This document shows, piece by piece, positions 12,061 through 23,274 of a stretch of DNA of 64,000 nucleotides. Position 1 is the first letter of the stretch; every line of letters begins with the position of its first letter. A program made the position numbers and the translations under genes. Under the pieces are notes generated by a model. The model did no database searches, was not told where the DNA came from, and was given only the letters and a program-made list of their open reading frames with translations. This DNA is from Datura wrightii. Lineage: Eukaryota; Streptophyta; Magnoliopsida; Solanales; Solanaceae. Location: the NCBI GenBank assembly GCA_035772735.1, contig JASDFA010000010.1, forward strand, positions 32,117,501 through 32,181,500, given 5' to 3'.

Positions 12061-12967
12061 GAATACCCTCACACAAGACCACATGACCAAGGAATGTCAT
12101 AGACTTCAACCATAATTCACATTTGCTGAACTTAGCGAACAACTAGCGGTCTTTGAGCATCTGTAGCACTATCCTCAGATGGTTAGCATGTTCTTCTTTG
12201 CTTCTAGAGAAGAGAGCGTATGTAGCACTATCCTCAGATGGTTAGCATGTTCTTCATCTCTTCTAGAGTATATCAGAATGTCATTAATGAATACAATGAC
12301 GAACATGTCTAGATACGACTTTAAACCCTGTTTATCAGGTCTATGAATGCTGTGGGGCAATTAGTTAGTCTGAAGGACATAACCATGAATTCGTAGAGAC
12401 TATACTGAGTTTTGAAAGCTATTTTCGGTATGTCACATTCTCTGACTCTTAGTTGATGATACCTCCACTTGAGATCTACCTTGGAGAAGTAACTGGTTCC
12501 CTGAAGCTGACCAAACAAGTCGTAAATCCTGGGTAGGGGATACCTATTCTTAACTGTGACCTTATTCAACTGACGGTAATCGATACACATTCTAAGAGTA
12601 CCATCTTTCTTTTGCACGAATAATACTGGAGCACCCCATGGAGAGATGTTGGGCCTGATGAAACCTTTATCATGGAGGTCTTTTAGCTGCTCCTTCAACT
12701 CCTTAAGCTCAGCTGGAGCCATCTGTAAGGAGAGATAGAGATGGGTTGAGTGTATGGAAGAAGGTCTATGCTAAAGTCTATTTCCCACTCAGGAGGGACT
12801 CCGAGAAGATCCTTGAGAAACACATTAGGGAATTCACAGACAACCGAAACTGACTGGATAGTTGGTGTCTCAGAGTTGGAATCTTTGACCCAAACTACAT
12901 GAAAAATACCCCCTTTAGAAATAATCTTTCTTACCTTAAGGTAGGAAATAAACCGACCCTTAGGCAC
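12061..12967 (-). pseudogene. Element B reverse transcriptase
   Basis: Frames 12695-12967, 12321-12722 and 12175-12360 cover RT. Motifs include LLPYTQPISISPYRWLQ, SPWGAPVLFVQKKDGTLRMC, YRQLNKVTVKNRYPLPRI, YFSKVDLKWRYHQLRV and MSFRLTNCPTAF. The active-site box reads VFINDILIYS, so the first of the two catalytic aspartates (FIDD in A and E) is Asn. A 59-bp tandem duplication (12162-12220 and 12221-12279) interrupts the frame just after it. The enzyme cannot be functional. Confidence 0.87.
12162..12279 (-). repeat. 59-bp tandem duplication inside element B RT
   Basis: The block beginning tgtagcactatcctcagatg at 12162 is repeated from 12221 with only a few differences at its end. A and E have a single copy of this RT segment. 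Fifty-nine is not a multiple of three, so the duplication shifts the frame. Confidence 0.88.
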
Positions 12968-13400
12968 TTAACTACTACCCATCCACTCTAAAACGGGCTC
13001 ATTGGGGAACTGAAATCTGACGACTCTAGTTCTGCAATTGACTGAGGCATAATCAGAGTGTAACCAATCCACGCCAAGAATGAGATCAAAATTGACCATG
13101 TCTAACTCTATGAGATCATTTTGATTGACCTTATTCAAGATCGAGACTAGACGGTTTCTATACACCCAGTTGGCTCTAATTGACTCACCAACTGGGGTAG
13201 AGACTTAGAATGGTTCTGAGAGGACTTTTGGACTAATTTCAAACTGGAAACCTACATACGGAGTCATGAATGATAGTGTGCTCCTAGATCTAGTAGGGCA
13301 TACACATCTAGATAGAAGAGACGTAACATACCCGTGACCACATCAGGTGAGCTCTCCTGATCCTAAGGAGAGGACAAAGCATAAAAAGAGTTTTGGCACT
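12968..13400 (-). pseudogene. Element B protease
   Basis: The frame 12968-13165 reads LIELDMVNFDLILGVDWLHS, the conserved protease C-terminal block. Upstream, to about 13400, in a broken frame, lie pieces matching the N-terminal half, with the conserved QD(Q)E/DSPDVVTG-like start near 13340-13380 and a damaged active-site region (LLDLGAH..SF-like) near 13265-13300. The aspartic protease would process the polyprotein. Confidence 0.72.
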
Positions 13401-14518
13401 GGCCGCCATCTATACCTGAACAGTTGGCCTGCTGGAGCCGCTGAAGTGGTAGACTATGATCTCCCCCTTCCTGCTGATGGGCATTTTCTAAGTCGGTGAC
13501 CTAGCTGTCCACACCTGAAGCAACCCTCTCTTCCCTGAAGGCATTCACCTGGATGGTTCTTCTCACACATAGGGCAAGATGGGTAATAGTTGCTAGTATT
13601 GTGACTCTAGGACTGTGAGCCAGATGCTCCACCCTTCTGATCATTGCGGGACAAAAAAGTAGGGGTGCTGGATGAAATGGGTGTTGGAGCCCTCTCCTGC
13701 TATTGTTGTTGTGGGCGGCTACTACTGCCAGACCTCTAGCGGCCATAATCTAATTGGCCAGTCCGAGCCTACTTATTCGCACGCTCCATGTCTTTCAGCT
13801 TTTCTACCTCAATCTGCTGGGCATGAACGATGAGGCTGGAGAGATCAATCTCTTTGATGAGCATCGCAGTCCTACACTTCTTAAGGACAAAGTTTTAAAC
13901 TCTTCCAATGAACTTAAGAATGTGAGCCCTTGGCTCGGCTACCATCTCCAAAACATATCTTGACAACCGTGTGAACTCCAGTGCATATTCTTCCACCATC
14001 TTGTTGCCCTATTTCAAATTCACAAATTCTGTCACCTTAGCCTCCCTTAACTCCCGGGGAAAGAATCTATCTAGGAATGCTGTTGTGAACTCCTCCCACT
14101 CTACTGGTTCTGCTCCCGCTAGTCTCCTTTCTTTTCACTAATCGTACCAGATCTGGTCTACCCCTTTCAACTGGTAGGTAGCCAGGTCAGCACTCTCAGC
14201 GGAGCTATCACCCATAATTTGGGTGATCTTCCGTATCTTATCCACGAACTCCTGTTGGTCCTCTCCCATCTTAGATCTATGAAAGGCTGGAGTGTTCATT
14301 CCGATGATGTCCCGAACTCGGGAAGCTGTTGCAGACCCATTTGAGTTAATCGGAACCACCTGTTATTTCACCTAGTTTGTGACTTTCTGTGACAGTAGCT
14401 GGATTGTCGCTCTAAACTCTACTGAGGACACTTGGTCATCCTGAGGGGATACTGGAGCTGGTGGGGCAGGTTAGTTAGCATTGCCGACACTTCTTCCGTT
14501 TCCGCATCTTGGAGGCAT
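13400..14518 (-). pseudogene. Element B gag
   Basis: The likely start is the ATG at 14516-14518 (MPPRCGNGR), 7 nt after a candidate splice acceptor. The core continues with an open piece at 14138-14359 containing RSKMGEDQQEFVDKIRKI and ESADLATYQLKGVDQIWYD, then a broken frame containing the FLDRFFPREL-like and VKFTRLSRYAPEMVAE-like blocks near 13940-14060. A CXXC...H zinc-knuckle region lies near 13480-13560. The open frame at 13501-13746 is out of frame with gag and is a shadow of it. Confidence 0.75.
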
Positions 14519-14523
14519 GATTT

Positions 14524-14535
14524 CACTGAAATGAA
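14524..14535 (-). promoter_or_regulatory. Candidate 3' splice site before gag of element B
   Basis: On the minus strand TTCATTTCAG ends at 14526, with the gag ATG beginning 8 nt further on (14518). Paired with the donor at 16301, it defines a possible 1776-nt intron. Confidence 0.45.
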
Positions 14536-14720
14536 ATTGAGAACAAATTCGGAGAACATTTCTGGAATTGAACTTCAACACATGATAAGAAGAATGAACA
14601 AAAGGGAGTTTTCCTAATAATGTATTGTAGCCTCCCAGTCATAAGTGTTGCGCGCTTCACACCCATGAAAGGACTCCACTTGATGTGGCTTTCAAACATC
14701 CTAGGATACTCTAAACCTAG

Positions 14721-14733
14721 TGCTCTGATACCA
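14721..14733 (-). other. Primer binding site of element B
   Basis: The minus strand reads TGGTATCAGAGCA, a perfect 13-base match to the expected 3' end of initiator Met-tRNA, 4 nt inside the LTR. Confidence 0.92.
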
Positions 14734-14737
14734 GGTT

Positions 14738-16713
14738 TGTCACTGCCTGAGCCTATACCCTGGATGAGAAACGGTACTTGGGGTCAAAAGTAACCCCAAG
14801 CCCACCCATGGTATATCATAACACTGGTTATCTGAGTAATCATAGTGGAAGCTTAAATAATAAAACTATTTAAGGAAAACAAAATAATAAAAGTTTACAC
14901 ATTTGAAAGCAAAACTAAAAGTTTGAGTCTATGTCTGAAAGCTATCTAGATATGATAAGTTGTTGGGACAAGCCCCCAGCTAATTCTAAAGTCTAACTTA
15001 ATGAAAATGACTGAAAAAGTAAATATCAACCTCGAAAGATGAGGACTCACCACTGGTACTGCTGATATCACCTCAAGAAGATCTACTAACAATGTTGAGG
15101 CTGAGAACCTGCACCTGTATCATAATACGATACAGTATAGAAGCTATGCATCAGTACTTTGAATGTACTAAGTGGGAGAAAAATATAACATAAAGGGAAA
15201 GTAACTGAACTGTAATTGACATTTTATGACCAACTGAAGTACTGAACAACTGAACAACTATAGTATGCTGAGATGGTTAATAATGACCTTGACTGGTGGT
15301 CATAAACATTCCCTAAATCTGAGATACTAAGCTGAGTTAACTGTATTGAATTGAACTGAGTAAACTTAAATTGTTCTGAGCTGAGCTAAAATGAAGTTGT
15401 GCTGACTAATGGAAGAGGCTATAACCGACATATAACCACGTTAGCTAGACTTGGAGTCCGATGTATACAACCCATCAGTAGGACCCGATATACCTTGTCA
15501 GGGTATGAAGGCATGAACTGGGTGATCACAAGTATGGGGCCATAGGGCCAATAAAATAACCTACGCTGGTAATGTAGTTCTGCGAACCTGGGTGAACTAG
15601 TACCCTATCTGTTCGATGCTAAGTCCTACTCCCACTAGATAGTCTTAGAATGACTACTAAGATGATAGCTTGAAACTAGGGTACAACACTAAGTCTGGAA
15701 TACCTATCTGGAAGTACCCCGAGAGTCTTATCAAAACGGATTTTGTAACTGGTGTTTTAAGATTGGCCAGAGCTACTTATCTGGAAGCGTCATAATCGTC
15801 TAAAGAACAAACTGAAATCTGATAACTGATATTCGAGTCTAATAACTAATAATTGGGAGGCACCACTGATACCTTGAGAAAAGACTGTTATCAAAATGAT
15901 CAGCTGACATTTCGAAAAAAAATACTAAACATGCTAACATTCTGTCTGAAACTGGACTAACATGCAATTGATTGAGACTTCAACTATTTTTAGCAATATG
16001 GAACTCCCAAAACTGATAGATTCAATCAACAGGAATAACTAGTCGAACATGCAAGATTCTAATTTACTAAACTTAGAAGCTAGGGATAAATCATTTACAA
16101 GAAGCTTGTTCCCACAAAATTTCTAGGAATTGGGAAAAATATAGCAGCTAATATCATGGATAATATTACAGTTGAAATTTATAGAATTCTATCTAAAAAC
16201 CTTCTACATTTTGAAACCACAGGGCTATAATTGATAGAAAATTTAGAAAGGGTTTTGGGGGCACAAGGGAATAAAACTTCCCTTGTTGAATTCCCACATA
16301 CGTAGTGAAGAAATTTTGGAGGAAATTCCTTAAGAATCTGAGAAGAAACTGTATGCCCTAGCTCCTGCTCTGAGTCTTTCTGAGAGAAATGTTACGAACT
16401 AATTTTCTAAGTGGATGAGATGGGTGAAGTAATCGTCGGTTACACCTTTAAATTCCTAAAAAATAACCCAAAACAACATAATTTAGGGCTTAAAAGATGG
16501 AAATTACAAAAATATCCCTGGGGAAAATTTTGGAAAAACTGCAGATAGGGACCAACGGGTCACTCAAAGAGTCATTAGTTGAGACCACGACTCATTGGGA
16601 CTAGTCGTTGGTCCTGAGGCCTGGGTTCTGGGTTCACTGGAACTAGAAATGAGATGGACCATGACTCATTGGATGAACCAACGGGTCGTTAATTCTCCCG
16701 TGGCCACTGGAAG
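14738..16713 (-). repeat. Element B 5' LTR, outer part missing
   Basis: It starts tgtcactgcc at 14738 and follows the 3' LTR copy to ccactggaag at 16713. There element C begins, while the other copy continues with aaaaacttggg. About 490 bp of U3 are missing and are not seen elsewhere in the window. A donor-like site (CTAC|GTATGTGGGAATTC, minus) lies at 16288-16305. No genes. Confidence 0.9.
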
Positions 16714-19073
16714 TGTTATACCCCGGAAGCCCAAAGATTAGACCCGAGAGTTGAAACATAGAAAAACTAGAAATTTTTCACTAGGTCACAGAACGAGTCG
16801 TTTTGTGACCCATGGGGAAGGACCATGAGTCTTGAGATGACTTGTGGTGAAGTACTGGTTTGAGTTAAAGAAGTGTTGAAGGGGGTCATCACGGGCACGA
16901 CCACAAGTCGTGGTCAGGCCCCATGACTCATCAGGTCAGCCGTGGCCTCAGGTTGTGAGAAGGAGGAAAGTGTAAGGTAGTGTACCTAATGGAAGGACCC
17001 CATGAGTCGTGGTCAGTCACCACGATTCGTGGGAGGGTCGTGAGCAGCATGATGAAGCAAAATAAAAATCCCAGGCTGTGTATGTGACGAGTGGCGACCA
17101 TGAGTCGTGGTCACTAGTAACGAACTATGAGTCCATCCATGACGAGCCCATATGACATGATAAGTAATGTACTTGACGGAAAACTCCACGAGTCATGGCC
17201 AAAGGTGACGAGTTGTCATGTCCCTCATGGGGACTGTCTGGCAGTTATTTCCTGCAAATTTAGTAAGGGCTTATCTGTAATTCCGAAGATCCTAAGACCT
17301 AAACTATGTCGTTTTAAGTTATGAATGATGTATTTTAAGAGGGTTAAATTAATTTTAGGCCATTTTCATTCATGCATACAAGAGTGATAGTCTATAGAGG
17401 TATCAAGACAAATCCTTCAAGGTTCTCTTCAATTTAGGGCGTTTAAGGAAGTGTAAGAATCAGCCATAATCAGGTATGTAGGGTTATCAATGGGTGAATT
17501 CTTTCATACCCATGCCCAATCCCTCTCTAAATCATGAATTTCCTATGTCAAATCTATGGGGTTTTAACACAATTCATGAAATTCCTAATTTCTCTACATA
17601 GGTACGATCTAAATATGTGTCTACTATTGAATTATGATTCATGGGCAAGTTTTATATTATTTTCAATTAAAAATCATGTTTCAAGTTTTATGAATTAAAA
17701 AGCCCATTGATGAGAAGTTCATGAAAGATGATATTTGTGATGAATGTATGATTATGATGAGATATTATGATGAAAAGCATGTTTTCAAGCTACCCATGTT
17801 TATAATCATGTCTTCAATGTGAATTGAGTATTTTCAAGCATGTTAAAGTATTGGGCAATTCCCACATATTGAAGTATGAGTTATGGTTTTCCCGAATTAA
17901 GCTTACCACATGGTTTTGGAGCGAATACTTCTAATTAAATTACAGCTTGTGGTATGTTTTGAGTTAAAGCTTCTCATAGGCATGATTTTAGATTTGAGAT
18001 ATATTTGATTATTGAGCTTTGTCAATAGACAATGTTGAGCTTCGTTGAAAAATGATGGAGAGCATATGCATGTTTTTGGGAGTAGTGTCTAGAACTGAGT
18101 AGGCTAAAGGTCGATCACTCTATGCCTTAAAACTACGCGCCAACGTAGGTTTATACTCATATACATACACACACTACTTCGGGACCTCCCTTGGGAGCTA
18201 TCCTCTGCCCTATTGGGCCATGAGCTTGATATTGATATCATGGTATCATCCCTAGCCCTAGAAAAGCTTTTGACGGCTCTACCCACGTGAGTGCGATAGT
18301 TCAGACCACGTAAGCTCTATAGTGGTATGTCAGTTAAAAGATGAGTCTCCCATTGTTCCTTATGATTTCAGTTATGCATGTTCATCATCATGAGATTTAT
18401 ATATCTATATATATTCCAAAGAAGGTTTGACGCAATGTTTAGTTTTACTCATGACTATCAGATTTCAGCTTTGAGCCAATCAATTCAGTTATGATGTTAT
18501 GTTATATTATGATGAGATCATGATTTCAGAAAGAATGCATGCAAGCCCTAGTCTCAGATTCTTATAGTTTATGTTTTACTTTATGCATGTTCTTAAATGA
18601 TTTTACTTATCTAAGCATTTTTACTTACCTTGCATACTCGGTACATTTCACGTACTGACTGCATACTTTATGTTGTATTATTTCATGATATAGGTCCCGG
18701 CTCTCAAACTCAGCCCCATTCATAGCCAGTCTTCAGAGTTAGCATCTTACGCTTGTTGTGTTGTCCTCATCTCCCGAGGACTAGACTTATTCAGATTCCC
18801 TCTATGTATTTTCAATTTTAGCTTTATTGAGTTAGTTGGAGTTTTGTCCTATCAACTCGTCATGTTTGAAGGCCTTTTAGATAGAAGGATGTATTCAACT
18901 TCAGATTGTGTAATCTGATATTATGTTTATTTCAGACATCCGCTAAGATTTTAATGTTGTTTTTTCAGTTTTAGTAATTGAGTTAGATGTATGTTCATTC
19001 CATGGGTCGACTTGGATTCTCTTGGGGCTTCTTGTCCCATGTTGCGATCCGGACCTCTGTTTGGGTCATGAAA
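16714..19073 (+). repeat. Element C 5' LTR
   Basis: About 2360 bp, from tgttatacccc to a changed end tgaaa (the family end is tgaca) at 19069-19073. U3 (16780-17230) holds about ten copies of a degenerate motif such as atgagtcgtggtc and caccacgattcgtgg. A donor-like site CAG|GTATGTAGGG lies at 17471-17483. No coding region; the frame at 17127-17324 falls in the U3 repeats. Confidence 0.86.
17471..17481 (+). promoter_or_regulatory. Candidate 5' splice site in LTR of element C
   Basis: CAG|GTATGT with the GT at 17474, about 760 bp into the LTR. The acceptor partner is ATTACAG ending at 19278, 4 nt before the gag ATG at 19283. The implied intron is 1805 nt. Confidence 0.45.
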
Positions 19074-19074
19074 A

Positions 19075-19090
19075 ACTTGGTATTGGAGCC
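19075..19090 (+). other. Primer binding site of element C
   Basis: acttggtattggagcc matches the Met-tRNA primer site ACTTGGTATCAGAGCC with two mismatches, one base after the LTR end. Confidence 0.85.
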
Positions 19091-19282
19091 ATAGGTTTGA
19101 AGTGTCCTAGGGTGTCTGAAAGTCATGTTTAGTGAAGTCTTTTTCATGGGTGTGAAGCACATCACACTTATGAGAAAGAGGCTATGAAACATTTAGGAAA
19201 TGTTCCATTCTTTCATAATTTATGTCGCGCAATGAAAAATCTCCTTATCATTCTAATTCTTGCTACTCGCGATTACAGAATC

Positions 19283-20480
19283 ATGGCTCCCTGAAGAGTA
19301 AATGGTAAAAGAAATGGGAATGGAGAAGGCAACGAGGATGGCGACGGAAACGGGCACCAGTAGGCCCCACCAGTCCAGGAGCACCTTGTATTGGAGCTGG
19401 TTGCCCATGTTAAATTTAGGGAAGCTATTCAGATGCTCACGCAGGCCTTGACTGCCCTAGTCATTTAGTATGCAGTTGCACATGTCTCACAAAATGGTAA
19501 CACGGCGGTGGCTCGAGTCAGGAATTTCTTAAGAATGAACCCACAGATTTCCTCGGGTCAAAAGTAGTTGAGGACCCACATGAGTTCATTGATGAGATTG
19601 TAAAGATCACCCAAGTAATGGGGGTGAATAGGGTTGAGTGTGCAGAGTTGATACCATACCAGTTGAAAGGGGTAGCACATATTTGGTTCCATCAATGGAA
19701 AGATAGTAGGGCTGTTGGGGTAGGTCCTGTCACTTGGGAGGAATTACATGTTGCATTCTTAGATCAGTTCTTCCCTCGTGAGATGAAGGAGCTAAAGGAA
19801 TCCGAGTTCGTGAATCTTAATCAAGGGAGAATGATGGTGCAAGAGTACGCCCTTGAATTCACTCACATATCGATGTACGCCCCAAAGTTAGTAGCTGATT
19901 AGAGGGTGCGGGTGAGCAGATTTGTTCATGGTGTGGCGGGCTATATGGACAAGAATAGTAGGACCGCTATTCTTCACCAACATATTGATTTCCCTTGAAT
20001 AGTATTGTATGCCTAGAAGATGGAGATGGCACATATGAGAGAGAGGGAGGCTAAGAGGACCAAGACTGATAGTCATAGATTCTCACAGTCGAGGTAAGGT
20101 GGTGGGCACCAACAGTAGACCCACCAGAGATCTTTAGCCCCAACATCTTCAGCGTTGAGTGTGCCAACCAGGCCTAGGCACGATCAGAAGGGGCGAGCAT
20201 CAGGCTCTAGGGGTCAAAGCAGCAGACTCGTAGACTCTAGCATCCCAGCTTGCCGCAGATGTGGTCGGGGCACACGAGCTAGTGCTTAGCAGGTACAGGT
20301 GCTTGTTTCGGGTGTGGGAAGTCTTAATGCATGCTTAAAGATTTCCCAACAATGAGATCGGATCATGATGGGGGTCGAGGCCCAACTTCTAGTTCAATAG
20401 CCCCGCCTGCACGCTCAACACATCAAGGGGCATCTACCAGCACAGGTGGCTGTTAGCACCAAAATAGATTCTATGCCTTA
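19283..20480 (+). pseudogene. Element C gag
   Basis: The first ATG after the primer site is at 19283 (MAP then TGA). The open piece 19618-19902 contains ECAELIPYQLKGVAHIWFHQ, VTWEELHVAFLDQFFPREMK and VQEYALEFTHISMYAPKLVA, the retrotransposon gag core. The frame then runs through stops to a region near 20240-20345 with two cysteine clusters, the second (CFGCGKS...) a damaged zinc knuckle. Several stops look like CGA, CAG or TGG changed by G-to-A or C-to-T. Gag would form the particle and bind the RNA. Confidence 0.8.
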
Positions 20481-20499
20481 GCATCCCGCCAGGAGCAGG

Positions 20500-21150
20500 A
20501 GGTCTCCCTAGATGTAGTCACTGGTATTTTCACAGTTTTCCATCTTGATGTATATGCTTTGTTAGATCTGGAGGCTACCTTGTCTTTTGTGACATATTAT
20601 GTGGCCAGTAGCTTCGGAATCAGTCCCGAAGTCCTGTTTGAACCCTTCTCAGTCTCTACTCCAGAAGGTGATTTAGTTGTAGCTAGACAGGTGTATAGAG
20701 GTTGCTCGATCTCAATCCTTCAAAAAGTCGCCTCAGCAGATTTGATAGAGTTAGGCATGACTGAATTTGATGTTATCGTCTTCATGCATTGGCTATTTGC
20801 ATGTTATGCCTCAGTTAATTGTAAAACCCGGGCAGTAGAGTTCAGATTTCCGTTTGAGCCAGTCTTAGAATGGAAGGGTAGTTTAGTTGTGTCTGTAGGT
20901 CATTTCATTTCCTACCTTAAGGCCAGAAAGATGATCTCCAAAGGTTGTGTGTACCATCTAGTTAGGGTTAAGGATACGATGTTCGAGACCCCGACTATCC
21001 AGTCTGTCCCAGTAGTATGTGAGTATCCAAAGGTCTTTCCTGATGATCTATCGGGAATCCATCCTGAGCGGGAGATTGATTTTGGTATTGACCTTCTTCC
21101 CGACACGCAGCCTATATCTATTCCTCCCTACAAAATGGTTCCTAATAATC
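20500..21150 (+). pseudogene. Element C protease and first RT codons (chimeric end)
   Basis: An open frame covers the protease: LLDLEATLSFVTYYVASSFG, then VYRGCSISILQ, then LIELGMTEFDVIVFMHWLFA. The active site is DLEAT where the family has D(P/S)GAT/ST, so it is probably dead. The frame continues over VFPDDLSGIHPEREIDFGID to PISIPPYKMVPNN, the linker before RT. It then runs without a stop into element D's LTR and ends at 21212, giving a chimeric C-terminus of about 20 residues. Confidence 0.82.
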
Positions 21151-21159
21151 ACTACAAAG

Positions 21160-23058
21160 TGATTGATTTGTTCCAGAGACCACAAGAGCAGACCACGAGT
21201 CATGGTACATAGGAAACTAGTCATTTCTGATTGTGAGAGGAGAATCTGAAAGTATCCAAATAGGCTTCAGCGGCCATGATAGGGTACCACGAGTCGTAGT
21301 CAGATACAATGACTCATTGCATGACTCGTTGGCACTCGGCGACAATTTTTGAGTCCATTTCTCTAAGGGTATTTTAGTAACTTCCTATACTTTTACCACT
21401 TACACTAGGCCGTTATGGGTTTCCTAAAAGGGCTATTAAAGGGGTTTTCATAGTCTAACCTCTCATTCCCTCACATAACACCATATATTCAAAAATCATT
21501 AGCTCTCAAAGCTCTCAAGGATGTTTGGGTTCTTTATCTCCAACTCAAGCTAGAGTCAAGAATCCTTCATTCTATGTATGTAAGGCTAATCATAATGAGA
21601 AATTCCATTCTTCCTCATACCCTACATCTTATAAAAATTTCCATTGAAGTTAAAGCTAGTGTTTTTTACCCAATTCCATAATTTGGTCTTTCTCACTCTA
21701 ATTTGAATTATTCATGGTTGAATTCTTCACCATATTATATTGTACCTTCGTATTTCTTGATTGATTGATTAGGGTTCATGTCCTCTTGTCTCATGAACCC
21801 CAATTTCATAAAAAAGTCATATTTTTTAAAGCTTTGTGTTATGACATATATGCATTGTTTTCATGACTAAAGTATAGTAGATTTTCAGAGAGCTTTCATT
21901 AAAAAGGATTTTCAGACAGAAACTTTAGTTATAGCATGATTTTCAAAAATAAAGTCATGTTTTTGAAATTCAGATTTTTGAGCATAGAAGCTTGCAAGTT
22001 TTATACAAGTTTTACACAGATTTTTGAGCACATAGACTCAAAAGAGTATTAAAACATCTATTATAATTATAGTTAAAGTGTTTTATAAAAGAAGTTTTAA
22101 GTTTCTTCAGATAGGCATACTCATATGAGCATATATTTGGGAGAATTATTTAGCACCGAGATGGATGCAGGGTTCAGATAACCAGTAAGCCCCAAAACTA
22201 TGAAGCCATCATAGGTTAGATTGTGCCATTGGTTCACGACTCCTCAGACAGCCCCTGGTAAGGGCCTAGCATGGATCCACCATTCAATTCGTCCTTTACC
22301 CTGGCAAAGCTTTGGACAGCTCTCCCAAGTTGCGTAAGAAGTTGGAACTCACGCACTCATTCATGATATATGTAGGGTTATGAGAAACTCCCAAACTAAA
22401 TTATATATATGTGTGTGTGTGTTTGTGTGTATTATATATATATATATATATTTAGATCTCGTCTTGATGCATAGTTTTATTGCATAACTATTTACACATC
22501 TTTCATACATGTGTTTTATGCATCATTCAGAGTATTAGATTCAGTCAGTTTACTCTTTCAATTCAGAGATCTTTCTTACTATTGTTTCATTTAGCCATTT
22601 TACATACCATACTTTCAATCTTACTGACGCCATTCTGTGCTACATATTATTATTATGTAGATTCAAGTAGATAGGACCGATAAAATATGCATTTACAGGA
22701 ACTTATCCATTTAGCTTTTTGTGAGGTCTCCTACTCTCTGAAGGACTTCAGTTATAATTTTATTTCTAATAGAGATTAAGGGAGCCATGGAAACTCTATC
22801 TGTATACCTATCTTTCAGTCGTTAGATGCGTCATAGATTAGTTAGAAGTTGAATCATAGATGTTAATTTTTAACCTTATATTTAGTTGATAAATGTTATG
22901 AGCTTACTTCAGTTATTGCTTAAGCATTATTTTTATTGTAATCTCATCTAGTAGTAAGGTAGGCCAAGGGTTCGCTTGGACCACTAGGTGGTCTAAGTGC
23001 CAGCCATGTCTAGGTTCTAGGCTCGGGGCTTGGCAAGGTGTAGGCTCCGGGCATGACA
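21160..23058 (+). repeat. Element D 5' LTR (truncated)
   Basis: It aligns with 28385-30299: for example, gctctcaaagctctcaagg occurs at about 21501 and 28762. It ends gggcatgaca at 23058. It includes a candidate TATA (ctatactttta, 21385), the donor-like GTATGTAAGG at 21576 (preceding AG changed to AT), and a TATG/TGTG microsatellite at 22404-22452. The frame 22480-22674 is LTR sequence, not a gene. Confidence 0.88.
22404..22452 (+). repeat. AT/GT microsatellite in D 5' LTR
   Basis: Runs of (ta)n, (tg)n and again (ta)n. The 3' LTR has a plain (at)n run at the matching place (29715-29739), so the tract changed after insertion. Confidence 0.85.
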
Positions 23059-23074
23059 CACTTGATATCAAAGC
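23059..23074 (+). other. Primer binding site of element D (decayed)
   Basis: cacttgatatcaaagc follows the LTR end directly. It differs from ACTTGGTATCAGAGC mainly by G-to-A changes. Confidence 0.8.
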
Positions 23075-23274
23075 ATTAGGTTTAAGAGTCCTAGGATATC
23101 TTTAAAGCCGCATCTAGTAGTATCATTCTTATAAGTGTGAAGTTTTCCACATCTATAATAGGGAGACTACATGAGATTACAAAATACCTCCCTTCTTTCA
23201 TACTCTAGTTCGTGCGACAAAGTTTAACTCTATAATGACTTCCTCCTAGCTCGTGCATTCACATATTTTAGATC

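Larger units (their letters stand above)
7181..16713 (-). mobile_element. Element B: Ty3/gypsy chromovirus, both LTRs present, 5' LTR truncated
   Basis: In minus orientation: 5' LTR (14738-16713), Met-tRNA primer site, gag, PR, RT, RH, INT, chromodomain-like end, polypurine tract, 3' LTR (7181-9649). B is inserted in LTR remnant G. The possible target duplication on the left is ggtta (7176-7180), but its right copy cannot be found because the outer ~490 bp of the 5' LTR are missing beyond the insertion of C at 16714. Coding frames carry many stops and shifts. Confidence 0.92.
16714..21150 (+). mobile_element. Element C: Ty3/gypsy retrotransposon, 3' part deleted
   Basis: It starts with a TG LTR end (tgttataccccgg, 16714) inserted in B's 5' LTR; the left target sequence is ggaag (16709-16713). 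LTR, primer site, gag and protease follow. Everything after the first codons of RT is missing, including RH, INT and the 3' LTR. At about 21150 the sequence changes directly to the LTR of element D. Confidence 0.9.

Noticed and set aside
13501..13746. Open frame on the minus strand, similar to the frame at 48198-48464
   Set aside because: Both are the same off-frame reading of the gag region of B and E; the true gag frame with the zinc knuckle runs in another phase.
14721..14733. Possible tRNA gene fragments at primer sites
   Set aside because: Only the 3' end of tRNA-Met is matched, always next to an LTR; these are primer binding sites.
21151..21160. actacaaagt preceded by c at the C-D junction looks like a CACTA end (CACTACAAG)
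   Set aside because: No matching inverted end, no subterminal motifs and no target duplication are present, so it is taken as chance or filler sequence.
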